Of a stretch of 64,000 bases of DNA, positions 50,303 to 58,260 are shown piece by piece. Both the position numbers and the translations under genes were made by a program. Numbering within the stretch: the first letter of the stretch is position 1; every line of letters starts with the position of its first letter. The stretch is taken from the NCBI GenBank assembly GCA_913774845.1, contig CAJYJO010000043.1, positions 1 to 64,000 on the forward strand, written 5' to 3'. The stretch comes from an uncultured Microbacterium sp. (GTDB lineage Bacteria; Actinomycetota; Actinomycetes; Actinomycetales; Microbacteriaceae). The notes beneath the pieces were generated by a model, which searched no databases, had not been told where the DNA came from, and was given only the letters and a program-made list of their open reading frames with translations.

Positions 50303-51625
50303 TCAGGCGCGCAGGTCGACGCCCTTCGTCTCCTTGATCAGCGAGACCGCGCCGAGCGAGACGAGGGCGGCGACCGCGATGTACAGGCCGATCGTCCACG
50401 AGGCGCCCGTGGAGCGCAGCAGCGCCTCGGCGATCATCGGTGCGAAGGCCCCGCCCAGGATCGCGCCGAGCGCGTATCCGATCGAGACGCCCGAGTAGCG
50501 CACGTTCGCGGGGAACATCTCGGCGTAGAGCGCCGCCTGCGGTCCGTACGACAGGCCGAGGCCCAGGGTCATCACGAACAGCGCGACGAAGTACCAGAAG
50601 ATGTTGGCGGTGTCGATGAGGAACCACATCGGTACGGCCCAGACCGCGAGCAGCAGGTAACCGAGCTGGAAGGTGCGGACGCGTCCCAGTCGGTCCGACA
50701 GGCGACCGCCCCAGAGGGTGAAGCCGAGCCAGCCGAAGGATGCCAGCGTCGTGGCCAGCAGCACCGTCGGGCGCTCCATGCCCAGCACCGACACCGAGTA
50801 CGTCGCGAAGAAGGCGATGAGCAGGTACCCGGCGGCGTTGTTGCCGATGAAGACGAAGGCGGTCAGGGCGACCTCGCGCCAGTTCTTGCGGAAGAGCTGG
50901 CCGAGAGGGGCGGAGGACTCCTTGCGGCGGCGCAGGAGGTCTTCGAACACCGGGCTCTCCTCGACCGCGCGGCGGATGAGGTAGCCGACGACGATCAGCA
51001 CGATCGAGAACAGGAAGGGCACGCGCCAGCCCCACGCGAGGAAAGCCTCCGGCGACATCGAGGAGGTCAGGATCCACAGCGTCGCGGTGGCGAGGATCAT
51101 GCCGACCGGCACGCCGATCTGCGGGTAGGCGCCGAAGTAGCCGCGACGATGGGCGGGGGCGTGCTCGACCGACAGCAGCGCCGCCCCGCCCCACTCGCCA
51201 CCGGCCGAGAAGCCCTGCAGCACCCGCAGGAGGATGAGCAGCACGGGCGCTGCGACGCCGATGGCGGCGTAGGTGGGCAGCACGCCGATGAGGGCCGTCG
51301 ACACGCCCATCATGATGAGCGTCAGCACGAGCATCTTCTTGCGCCCCAGGCGGTCGCCGAGCCAACCGGCGACGACGGCACCCAGGGGACGGAAGAGGAA
51401 GGAGATGCCGATCGTGGCGAAGGAGAGCACCTGGGCGATCGCCGGATCGCTCTCGGCGAGGGGCGCGAGGAACAGGGGCGCGAGCACGAGCCCGGCCGCC
51501 TGCGCGTAGATGAAGAAGTCGTACCACTCGATCGAGGTGCCCACGAGCGTGCCGGCGAGCACGCGCCGTTCCTCTCGGGTCACGCCGGTCGTGGCGGGGG
51601 CGGATGCCGCAGTCTGCGAGGCCAT
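50303..51625 (-). CDS. MFS metabolite:proton symporter (MHS family)
   Basis: The 440-residue carrier has 12 membrane segments. GTSIEWYDFFIYAQAAGLVL is the MHS-family N-terminal signature, followed by GWLGDRLGRKKMLVLTLIMM. Relatives transport shikimate, proline/betaine or dicarboxylates; specificity here is unknown. It is divergent from the PaaI-type thioesterase across an operator-like palindrome and convergent with a TetR gene. ATG 51625 follows no strong ribosome binding site. The gene is intact. Confidence 0.87.
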   Translation of the reverse strand: MASQTAASAPATTGVTREERRVLAGTLVGTSIEWYDFFIYAQAAGLVLAPLFLAPLAESDPAIAQVLSFATIGISFLFRPLGAVVAGWLGDRLGRKKMLVLTLIMMGVSTALIGVLPTYAAIGVAAPVLLILLRVLQGFSAGGEWGGAALLSVEHAPAHRRGYFGAYPQIGVPVGMILATATLWILTSSMSPEAFLAWGWRVPFLFSIVLIVVGYLIRRAVEESPVFEDLLRRRKESSAPLGQLFRKNWREVALTAFVFIGNNAAGYLLIAFFATYSVSVLGMERPTVLLATTLASFGWLGFTLWGGRLSDRLGRVRTFQLGYLLLAVWAVPMWFLIDTANIFWYFVALFVMTLGLGLSYGPQAALYAEMFPANVRYSGVSIGYALGAILGGAFAPMIAEALLRSTGASWTIGLYIAVAALVSLGAVSLIKETKGVDLRA

Positions 51626-51673
51626 GAGAACTCCGTCGTTCCGTGGTCGGGTGTGGACGTCCGATCGGCACTG

Positions 51674-51696
51674 TTACCGACCGAACGTTCAGTAAT
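51674..51696. promoter_or_regulatory. TetR-type operator candidate
   Basis: ACCGAAC-GTTCAGT (51680-51693) is an inverted repeat with 6 of 7 pairs, preceded by TTACCG and followed by AATAGT. It lies in the divergent gap between the MHS carrier and the PaaI gene, and the pattern is close to PaaR/TetR operators (ACCGNNCGTTCRGT-like). The TetR gene at 49611 is the likely partner. Confidence 0.6.
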
Positions 51697-51746
51697 AGTG
51701 TCAGAGGTGCGCCCGCCCGACAAGAGGGCGGCGGAAGGAGCCCCCC

Positions 51747-52139
51747 ATGCCACCCTGGGTCATCATCCCCGGCGCCCTCGACGAGCGCATCGGCATCACC
51801 GTCACCGAGCAGTCCGCCGACCGCGTCGCCGCTTGGATGCCGGTCGCCGGCAACACGCAGTCGCTCGGGCGCCTCCACGGCGGGGCCACCGCGGCGCTCG
51901 CGGAGGCGGTCGGATCGTGGGCGGCGATGATCTACGCCTCGACCCTCGGCAAGGTCTGCGTGGGGGTCGACCTGAACATCACCCACCACCGCGGCGCGCG
52001 GGAGGGTCGCATCTTCGCCGTCGCCACGCCCGCGCACCGCGGTCGGCGCGTGGCGACCTACGACGTGGCGATCCGCGACGACGCCGACCGGACCATCGCG
52101 ACGGCCCGCATCACGAACCTCGTCGTCGATCCGGACTGA
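51747..52139 (+). CDS. PaaI-family hot-dog thioesterase
   Basis: The 130-residue protein has the hot-dog signature of PaaI: GRLHGGATAALAEAVGSWAA (catalytic Asp region replaced here by Glu) and VGVDLNITHHRGAREGRIFA. It would hydrolyse acyl-CoA thioesters, possibly phenylacetyl- or hydroxyphenylacetyl-CoA. ATG 51747 has a GGAAGGAG ribosome binding site. It is divergent from the MHS carrier. No paaABCDE genes are visible here, so the linkage to phenylacetate is not shown. Confidence 0.85.
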   Translation: MPPWVIIPGALDERIGITVTEQSADRVAAWMPVAGNTQSLGRLHGGATAALAEAVGSWAAMIYASTLGKVCVGVDLNITHHRGAREGRIFAVATPAHRGRRVATYDVAIRDDADRTIATARITNLVVDPD

Positions 52140-52179
52140 GCCCGGGGCTCTGGCATCCTGGATCTCGTGTCGGGAGTCC

Positions 52180-52215
52180 GAGGGGTTGCACTGCCCCCAT
52201 GCAGTGCAACCCCTC
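52180..52215. repeat. Hairpin A upstream of the ECF sigma gene
   Basis: GAGGGGTTGCACTGC (52180-52194) pairs perfectly with GCAGTGCAACCCCTC (52201-52215), a 15-bp stem with a 6-nt loop. It lies 40 nt after the PaaI stop and could terminate that gene; no T run follows. Confidence 0.8.
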
Positions 52216-52253
52216 GCCCGTCGATATCAGTCCCGAACATCTCTCGACGGGCG
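52215..52253. repeat. Hairpin B upstream of the ECF sigma gene
   Basis: CGCCCGTCGA (52215-52224) pairs perfectly with TCGACGGGCG (52244-52253) across a 19-nt loop. It directly abuts hairpin A. Confidence 0.7.
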
Positions 52254-52302
52254 TATGGGTGCCATCTCGAAGCCGGAGACGACACCCACCCCCATCAGTG
52301 CG

Positions 52303-52386
52303 GTGTCTCGGGGGCCGCGATCCTTACACGGACGCCGGAAAAACTTTCCGGACCCGTCGATGTAAGGATCGAGGAGCCCCCGACAC
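52303..52386. repeat. Long imperfect hairpin C before the ECF sigma gene
   Basis: The arms share GTGTC...CGGGGGC, CGATCCTTACA, GGAC and CCGGAAA with the complements AAGGATCG, TTTCCGG, GTCC-like and GCCCCCGACAC. About 84 nt long, with interior bulges. It ends 31 nt before the sigma factor start, so it could affect its mRNA leader or be a REP-type element. Confidence 0.65.
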
Positions 52387-52417
52387 AGCCTGAACGAACG
52401 CACGGAGACGTACGACG

Positions 52418-52936
52418 GTGATCGACGACTCGGAATTCGTGGCGCTCTTCCGGGAGCACCACAACGCCGTGCTGCGGTTCATCGAGCGGCGCGTGTCGGA
52501 TCGCGAGGCGGCCGCAGACCTCACGATGGACTGCTTCGAGATCGCCTGGCGCAAACGCGATCCGCGCGATCCGTTCGGGTTGCCGTGGCTGTACCGCACC
52601 GCGCGCAACCTGATCGCGAACGAGTACCGACGACGAGACCGGGAGGGGGCACTGTGGGCGCACATCGAGGACCACGTCCGCATCCTCTCGAGCGAGTCCT
52701 CGCCGGCTCTCGTCGAGACGCTCGTGGATGCCATGAAGAGCCTGCCCGAGCGCGATCGGGAAGTGCTCTGGCTCACGTACTGGGAAGAGCTCCCCGCGTC
52801 CGAGATCGCCGTGGTCCTCGGGATGAGCGAGGGCGCCGTCTGGACACGGCTGAACCGCGTGCGCGCGCGGCTTCGACCCCTGCTGACGGCCGCGACCGAC
52901 GCCCGGACCGAGGAGGTGGCCGATGACCGACGATGA
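52418..52936 (+). CDS. ECF sigma factor
   Basis: The 172-residue sigma factor has region 2 (EFVALFREHHNAVLRFIERR, DREAAADLTMDCFEIAWRKR) and region 4 (SLPERDREVLWLTYWEELPA, IAVVLGMSEGAVWTRLNRVR). GTG 52418 has GGAGACG before it. It overlaps the following membrane-protein gene by 14 nt. Upstream are three consecutive hairpins. It likely responds to an envelope signal through the membrane protein and drives the third gene. Confidence 0.88.
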   Translation: MIDDSEFVALFREHHNAVLRFIERRVSDREAAADLTMDCFEIAWRKRDPRDPFGLPWLYRTARNLIANEYRRRDREGALWAHIEDHVRILSSESSPALVETLVDAMKSLPERDREVLWLTYWEELPASEIAVVLGMSEGAVWTRLNRVRARLRPLLTAATDARTEEVADDRR

Positions 52937-53912
52937 CCTCGCCCGTCTCCTGCGGGCCGTCGACCCGGCCCGCACGCCCGTCGACGCGCCGATCCCCCTC
53001 GAGGCCGAACGACGCGTCCGCGAGATCGTGGGGCGCCCGGCCGCGCGCCGGCGGCGCCCCGTCCTGGCGTGGGCGTCGGCCGCCGCCGTCGTCGTCCTCG
53101 TCTTCGCGATCGTCACCGGGATGCTCTGGATGCCGACGGACTCGGCATCCGCCCTCACCCCCAAGCCCCTCAGCTACACCGCCGTCGCCGACGACGCCGC
53201 GCAGGTGATCGCCCGGGCGCAGGCCCGCTTGGCCGAGACGGACGAGCCTCGCGTACCGGAGCGCCGGTCGCTGGCCCTCGGCTGGTACTTCTCGCTCTCG
53301 GTCGACGGCGGGGAGGCGACCGTGTTCCGCCGCGAATGGGTGGACCTGCGCTGGAACGCCGATCGATCGGGCTCGGTCGTCACCACCGCCGCCGAGGCCA
53401 CCAACGCCGACGGCGACACCGTGCCCGCCGGGGAGCCGAGACCGGGCACCGTCGTGGGCGAGTTGACCTTCCTGAAGAACCAGTTCACGCCGATCTCGCC
53501 GGACCCGCCCGCGGCCACCGCCGAGGCGATGCGCTCGGTCGTGACCGCCTCCACCGGGATCGACACGCCCACCGCGGGCGACGCGATGATCGGGGCGCGG
53601 ACGCTGCAGGGCGAATGGACCCTGACCGACGCGCAGCAGTCCGCCCTCCTCGACGTCGTGGGCGCGGCATCCGATCTGCGCGTGCTCGGCACGACCGAGG
53701 ACCGCATCGGTCGCCCGGTCGTGGGGCTCAGCGGCATCCCGTCGGGGCCGATCAACGCGCGCGTGACGCTGCTGCTGTCGACCGAGACCGGACGTATCGT
53801 GGGCTTCGAGTCCGCCCTCGTCGAGGCGGACGCCCAGCTCGACCTGCCCGCAGGCTCCCTCACCGACTACACGCTGTGGGATGTCACCGACCGAGAGGAC
53901 GCACCCCGATGA
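52923..53912 (+). CDS. Single-pass membrane protein, putative anti-sigma or sensor
   Basis: The 329-residue protein has a ~45-residue cytoplasmic N-terminus (MTDDDLARLLRAVDPARTPV), a transmembrane helix at about 46-69 (VLAWASAAAVVVLVFAIVTG) and a large extracytoplasmic domain. Strand-rich stretches such as GWYFSLSVDGGEATVFRREW and GTTEDRIGRPVVGL are like the CU044_5270-type proteins linked to ECF sigma genes. The short N-terminus could bind the sigma factor, but the family is not proven. It overlaps the sigma gene and the next gene (ATGA). Confidence 0.75.
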   Translation: MTDDDLARLLRAVDPARTPVDAPIPLEAERRVREIVGRPAARRRRPVLAWASAAAVVVLVFAIVTGMLWMPTDSASALTPKPLSYTAVADDAAQVIARAQARLAETDEPRVPERRSLALGWYFSLSVDGGEATVFRREWVDLRWNADRSGSVVTTAAEATNADGDTVPAGEPRPGTVVGELTFLKNQFTPISPDPPAATAEAMRSVVTASTGIDTPTAGDAMIGARTLQGEWTLTDAQQSALLDVVGAASDLRVLGTTEDRIGRPVVGLSGIPSGPINARVTLLLSTETGRIVGFESALVEADAQLDLPAGSLTDYTLWDVTDREDAPR

Positions 53913-54292
53913 CCGACACCACCGACCTGCACCCCGACATCGCCGCGGCCCTCGCCGAGGTCCCCGGCGGTGAGGCGATCGACGCGCGCCACGCGCGCTG
54001 GCCCGAGTTGGGCATGACCATGGACGTACCCGACGAGAACGAACGCTCGGTCGGCAGCTGCGCCACCGGCAACGTCTGCGCGTTCAGCGGCACGGGGTTG
54101 ACGGGAACGCGCGTGTCGTGGTCGAGCTGCGGCACCTACGCACCCGGGATCAGCGTGCGCTCGATCGCCGACGCCCGCTCCACCGGCTACCTCCAGGCCC
54201 GCACCTCGTCGGGATCGGTGCTCGCGACGGCGATCGCCGGGTCGTGGGCGAACGTCTCGGGCGTCACGGCCGACGTGCGCTGCGTGTCCTGA
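53909..54292 (+). CDS. Small Cys-containing protein, I36 inhibitor-like, with leader-like N-terminus
   Basis: The 127-residue protein has Cys at 51, 57, 74 and 125, which could form two disulfides, and Trp at 71 and 113. The segment SCATGNVCAFSGTGLTGTRV and IADARSTGYLQ look similar to peptidase inhibitor I36-type domains (crystallin-like), but the match is weak. The first 45 residues are acidic and hydrophilic without a signal peptide, resembling a leader rather than a secretion signal. It is translationally coupled to the membrane protein and is the last gene of the ECF operon. Confidence 0.65.
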   Translation: MTDTTDLHPDIAAALAEVPGGEAIDARHARWPELGMTMDVPDENERSVGSCATGNVCAFSGTGLTGTRVSWSSCGTYAPGISVRSIADARSTGYLQARTSSGSVLATAIAGSWANVSGVTADVRCVS

Positions 54293-54311
54293 CCGACCTC
54301 TCGCCGGCGCC

Positions 54312-55238
54312 TCAGCGCCACGGGCGCTCGGAGCGGGCACGCCAGTACTCCGGCGGATCGATCGCGAGACGCGCGAGCGTTCCGTCGTCGACGAGGAGTG
54401 CGCGAGCGCTGCTCCCCCGCCGTAGGTGGTCGACGGTCGTGGCTCCGCTGAGCACGACGTCGGCCCAGGGCTGGGCGAGCGCGGCGCCGATCGCGAACGC
54501 GTCGAGCTCGATCCCGGATGCCGCCCGCCCGAGGTCGTCGTCGGCCGAGACGCCGGCGAGCTCGCCGTTGGCCAGCACTTCCTTGACCACCACGGTCCAT
54601 CCGGCGTCGTGCGCCGCGGCGAGCGCTCCGGCGACGGAGGACTCGCGCAGGTTCCACGTGGACTGCACGACGGAGAACGGCCCGTCCTCGAGCGCGAGCG
54701 CCGCCTCGACGACCTCGGACTGGGACGGGCCGCTGGTGGACAGCCCCACCCGGACCCCGTCCGTGCGCAGTGACCGCAGCCGGTCGAGCAGGGCCGCATC
54801 GCTGAGCGCGATGCTCTCGGGCGTCACGGAGTGGATCAGGTAGAAGTCGGGCTCCGTGCCGAGCGCGGCGGTGGTCTCGGGCCACTGCCGGTCGAACATG
54901 GCCACCGAGTGCTCCTTGCGTTCGTGCACGGCGGCATCCATCCGCCACGCGCCCACGTAGGCGTAACCCCATTTCGACCCGATCGTCAGCTCGGCTCGGC
55001 GCTCGGGGTGCGCGCGCAGCCAGTCGCCGAGGAACTCCTCCGCCCGCCCGTAGGAGCGCGCCGCGTCGATGTACCGGATGCCGAGCGCCCACGCCTCGTC
55101 GAGCAGTTCGTGCGCGCGACTCCGCATCGCCTCGACCGAGCGCCCGGCCGGGTCGCCCAGGTCGGCGTCGCGAGCGGTCGTGATGTAGGCGGGCCGCCCC
55201 ACGGCGGCGAGACCGAGGCCGAGTCGTGCAGCGTTCAT
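54312..55238 (-). CDS. Aldo/keto reductase family protein
   Basis: The 308-residue TIM-barrel protein has the catalytic Asp-Tyr-Lys set: YIDAARSYGRAEEFLG and GSKWGY, with a His in FYLIHSVTP. NADPH-binding end segments (LSGATTVDHLRRG) follow. Family members reduce aldehydes or ketones; the substrate is unknown. The start is ATG 55238, preceded by TAGCGT 6 nt upstream. It is convergent with the ECF operon's Cys-protein gene. Confidence 0.85.
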   Translation of the reverse strand: MNAARLGLGLAAVGRPAYITTARDADLGDPAGRSVEAMRSRAHELLDEAWALGIRYIDAARSYGRAEEFLGDWLRAHPERRAELTIGSKWGYAYVGAWRMDAAVHERKEHSVAMFDRQWPETTAALGTEPDFYLIHSVTPESIALSDAALLDRLRSLRTDGVRVGLSTSGPSQSEVVEAALALEDGPFSVVQSTWNLRESSVAGALAAAHDAGWTVVVKEVLANGELAGVSADDDLGRAASGIELDAFAIGAALAQPWADVVLSGATTVDHLRRGSSARALLVDDGTLARLAIDPPEYWRARSERPWR

Positions 55239-55296
55239 GCTCCGACGCTAGCGCGAGGGCACGAATAACGACGGGGTCCGCCGCGTTGTCTCGGTC

Positions 55297-55464
55297 ATGA
55301 CGTACGGGTACCCGCTGGCCGACGACGCGCAACCCATCTGCCCCTCGTGCGGGGTGACGATGCACCCCCTGCTCGACGAGGGGGTCTCGGCCGACGAGTG
55401 CCGCGAGTGCGGGTATCGGCAGCAGTGGCAGGGCGATGCCGAAGACGACGGCTGGGACGACTGA
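55297..55464 (+). CDS. Small zinc-ribbon protein
   Basis: A 55-residue protein, MTYGYPLADDAQPICPSCGV onwards. It has CPSC and CREC Cys pairs, 21 residues apart (a zinc ribbon), and an acidic tail GDAEDDGWDD. The four Cys suggest one zinc. ATG 55297 is in the 260-nt gap between aldo-keto reductase and TetR. Too short for most ORF cut-offs but the composition is convincing. Confidence 0.65.
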   Translation: MTYGYPLADDAQPICPSCGVTMHPLLDEGVSADECRECGYRQQWQGDAEDDGWDD

Positions 55465-55498
55465 CCTCGGCCTCGATCGGGGGCGCCGCGTCGCCTGA

Positions 55499-56119
55499 TC
55501 AGCGCGGGCGGGCCGAGGCGATGAGCATGTCGAGGCCGCGTTCGAAGGCGCGCGTGGCCACCGGGTCCTCGGGGTCCTCCTCGACCAGGGTCGCGAAGGC
55601 GGCGGCGAAACGCGGGAACGCCTCCTCCTGGCCCGTGGGGTCGAAGACGACGGACGGACCCGACATGTCGAGGACGCTGCCGAGGATGAAGGACTCGAAG
55701 GCGGTCAGCAGCGGGATCACCTCGCGCAGGGCCCAGCCGGCGGCTTCAGCGGCCGCGGCGAAGTCCTCGTACTGGGCGAGGAGCACCGGCGCCGACGCGC
55801 GCTCGGTCATCAGCAGCGGCACGACGCGCGGATGCCGCGCGAAAGCGCGGCGATACGAGCGCGCCCACGCGCGGAGCGCGTCCTCCCACGGCAGCTCGCG
55901 AAGGGGCTGCGAGTCGATGTGGGCGGAGACGAGCGCACGGACGTCCTCGACCATCGCGGCTCGGTTGGACACGTGGTTGTAGAGCGACGCCGGATTCACC
56001 CCGAGTTCGGCGGCGACGCGACGGAGGCTGGCGCCGTCGGGGCCGTGCCGGTCGACCAGCGCGAGGGCGGTGCGCGCGATCAGGTCGCGGCTCAGCAGCG
56101 GCGTGTGCGGTCTGGCGAT
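55499..56119 (-). CDS. TetR-family regulator with no canonical start codon
   Basis: The reading frame from 55499 continues upstream of the first in-frame GTG (55999) and the extra part completes the HTH: LLSRDLIARTALALVDRHGP, DGASLRRVAAELGVNPASLY. Without it the HTH is cut in half. Between that and the upstream stop (TAG at 56147-56149) there is no ATG, GTG or TTG. A GGGGAG ribosome binding site sits 6 nt before an ATC (56119-56117), so ATC is proposed as start, giving 206 residues. The C-terminal domain is typical TetR (ERASAPVLLAQYEDFAAAAE). It is divergent from the amidase gene and likely represses it through the palindrome at 56186. TAGGCT lies at about 56146-56151. Confidence 0.65.
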   Translation of the reverse strand: MARPHTPLLSRDLIARTALALVDRHGPDGASLRRVAAELGVNPASLYNHVSNRAAMVEDVRALVSAHIDSQPLRELPWEDALRAWARSYRRAFARHPRVVPLLMTERASAPVLLAQYEDFAAAAEAAGWALREVIPLLTAFESFILGSVLDMSGPSVVFDPTGQEEAFPRFAAAFATLVEEDPEDPVATRAFERGLDMLIASARPR

Positions 56120-56185
56120 GACGGTCTCCCCGGGGTCGATCAGAGCCTACGGGCGCGGGCTCCCGGATCCACTCTCGCACACCTA

Positions 56186-56204
56186 AAACAAACGGTGTAT
56201 GTTT
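56186..56204. promoter_or_regulatory. TetR operator candidate overlapping the amidase promoter
   Basis: AAACAAACGGTGTATGTTT is an imperfect palindrome with 8 of 9 outer pairs matching except one. TATGTT inside it ends 7 nt before the amidase ATG, so repressor binding would block a leaderless promoter. Confidence 0.65.
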
Positions 56205-56210
56205 ACCGCC

Positions 56211-58235
56211 ATGACCACCGAGGCCTTCACCGTCGTCGACGCCGATGTCGCCGCCCTGCGCGCCGCCCTCGACTCCGGGACCGTCACGAGCGTCGAGCTC
56301 GTCGCCCGCTACCTGAACCGCATCGCGGCGTACGACCGCGCCGGAATTCGCCTCAACGCGGTTCCGGTGCTCGACCCCCGCGCGTTCGACGAAGCGCGCG
56401 AAGCCGACCGGCGACGCGCCGAAGGTCGGGTGCGCGGCCCGCTCGACGGCATCCCCTTCACCGCGAAGGACAGCTACCGCGTCCGAGGGCTCACCGTTGC
56501 CTCCGGCTCGCCCGCGTTCGCCGACCTGGTCGCCGGCGACGACGCTTTCGCCGTCGAACGACTGCGCGAAGCGGGAGCGGTGTCCCTCGGTCTGACCAAC
56601 ATGCCCCCGATGGCCGCGGGCGGCATGCAGCGCGGCGTGTACGGCCGCGCCGAATCGCCGTACAACGGCGAATACCTCTCCTCCGCCTTCGGATCGGGCT
56701 CCTCCAACGGCTCGGGCACCGCGACCGCCGCCAGCTTCGCCGCATTCGGGCTCGGCGAGGAGACGTGGTCGTCGGGTCGCGCCCCCGCCTCGCACAACGC
56801 GCTCGTGGCCTACACCCCCTCGCGCGGCGTGATCTCGGTGCGCGGCAACTGGCCGCTCGTGCCGACCATGGACGTCGTCGTGCCCCACACCCGGTCGATG
56901 GACGACCTGCGCGCAGTGCTCGATGCCATCGTGGCCGACGACCCGCGCACCGACGGCGACCTCTGGCGGTCGCAGCCGTGGATCCCCCTCCCACGCCCCT
57001 CCGAGGTCCGCCCCGAATCGTTCGCCGCGCTCGAGCCGCTGCCGCTCGCGGGGCTGCGCCTGGCCGTGCCGCGGATGTACGTCAACGGCGACCCCGACAA
57101 CGCCTCGCCGATCGTCACGCGCGACAGCGTCCTGCGGCTCTGGAACGCCCTGCGGGCCGACCTCGAGGCCGCGGGCGCCGAGGTCGTCGAGACCGACTTC
57201 CCCGTCGTCGACCGCTACGAGAAGGTGCACCCCGGCGACGAGGACTTCCTCGACCGCGGCTTCGTCACCCGGCAGTTCCTCGACGACGAGGTCGGAGACC
57301 TCGCGGTGTGGGCCATGGACGCCTTCCTCCGCCAGAACGGAGATCCGGCCCTGAACCGCCTCGCCGACGTCGAGGCCGCGCGGATCTTCCCCCACCCCCC
57401 GGGCGCTCTGCCCGACCGGTACGGCGTGTGGCACTACGACATCGCGTACGACATTGGCGAGTACGTGACCCGCGCGCGGGAGTGGGAGCCCGACTGGCGC
57501 GACGTGCCGAGCCTCGAGGCGGGTCTGCGCGGTCTCGAGCACACGCGCCGCGTCGACTTCGAGGAGTGGATGGATGCCGGCGCCTTCGACGCCGTCGTCT
57601 TCCCGACGCAGTCCGACGTGGGCCCGGCCGACGCCGACGTGAACCCCGCCTCCGCCGACATCGCGTGGCGCAACGGCGTGTGGGTGTCGAACGGCAACCT
57701 CGTGCCCCGGCACCTCGGCATCCCGACCGTCACCGTGCCGATGGGCACGATGGACGACACCGGGATGCCGGTGGGCCTGACCATCGCCGGGCCGGCGTAC
57801 AGCGACACCCGGCTTGTACAGCTGGGTTCGGCGATCACCGCTCTCGGCGACCGGCGCACCACGCCGCCGCGCACACCGGCGCTTGCGGACGAGACCGTCT
57901 TCCCCACCGCACGACCGGTCGGTGCGGGCGAGCTGCGTGTGGTCGTCGACGCGGTCGAGACCGAGGACGATGGCGACGAGACGATCGTCCGCTTCACCGC
58001 CACCGTCTCCGGCGGGGTGGCACGGGAGCACGCCGGCTTTGTCGACGGCGCGCGCGTCGAGACGAAGGTCGACGGCGATCGCCTCCAGGGGAGCGCGCGC
58101 GTCTCGGCCGCGGCCCACCGGACTCCCGTCAGCCCCTGGGTCGCGCCCTATGGACCCCTCGTCGTCGTGGTCGTCCGCGACGACGACGGTGTGGTCGCCG
58201 GGGACCTCGCCACCACCGCCGGCTCACCGCTCTGA
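56211..58235 (+). CDS. Amidase-signature family hydrolase with C-terminal extension
   Basis: The 674-residue protein carries an amidase core with the Ser-cisSer-Lys set: Lys86 in FTAKDSYR, a Gly/Ser-rich loop GSGSSNGSG (161-169), and Ser188 in TWSSGRAPAS. The core ends near residue 540 and about 110 residues follow (VFPTARPVGAGELRVVVDAV onwards), probably a beta-sandwich. ATG 56211 is chosen; ATG 56199 is within the operator. It is followed 25 nt later by agmatine deiminase, so N-carbamoylputrescine hydrolysis is possible. It would be an unusual substitute for the nitrilase-type AguB. Inference only. Confidence 0.8.
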   Translation: MTTEAFTVVDADVAALRAALDSGTVTSVELVARYLNRIAAYDRAGIRLNAVPVLDPRAFDEAREADRRRAEGRVRGPLDGIPFTAKDSYRVRGLTVASGSPAFADLVAGDDAFAVERLREAGAVSLGLTNMPPMAAGGMQRGVYGRAESPYNGEYLSSAFGSGSSNGSGTATAASFAAFGLGEETWSSGRAPASHNALVAYTPSRGVISVRGNWPLVPTMDVVVPHTRSMDDLRAVLDAIVADDPRTDGDLWRSQPWIPLPRPSEVRPESFAALEPLPLAGLRLAVPRMYVNGDPDNASPIVTRDSVLRLWNALRADLEAAGAEVVETDFPVVDRYEKVHPGDEDFLDRGFVTRQFLDDEVGDLAVWAMDAFLRQNGDPALNRLADVEAARIFPHPPGALPDRYGVWHYDIAYDIGEYVTRAREWEPDWRDVPSLEAGLRGLEHTRRVDFEEWMDAGAFDAVVFPTQSDVGPADADVNPASADIAWRNGVWVSNGNLVPRHLGIPTVTVPMGTMDDTGMPVGLTIAGPAYSDTRLVQLGSAITALGDRRTTPPRTPALADETVFPTARPVGAGELRVVVDAVETEDDGDETIVRFTATVSGGVAREHAGFVDGARVETKVDGDRLQGSARVSAAAHRTPVSPWVAPYGPLVVVVVRDDDGVVAGDLATTAGSPL

Positions 58236-58260
58236 CACCCCACTCCACAAGGAGCACGAC

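Noticed and set aside
48690-52037. Open frame of 1115 codons on the minus strand
   Set aside because: It runs antisense to the flavin oxidoreductase and TetR and in another frame through the MFS gene; composition is that of GC-rich shadows.
55746-58118. Open frame of 790 codons antisense to the amidase
   Set aside because: Shadow of the amidase; low-complexity Gly/Val/Arg/His content.
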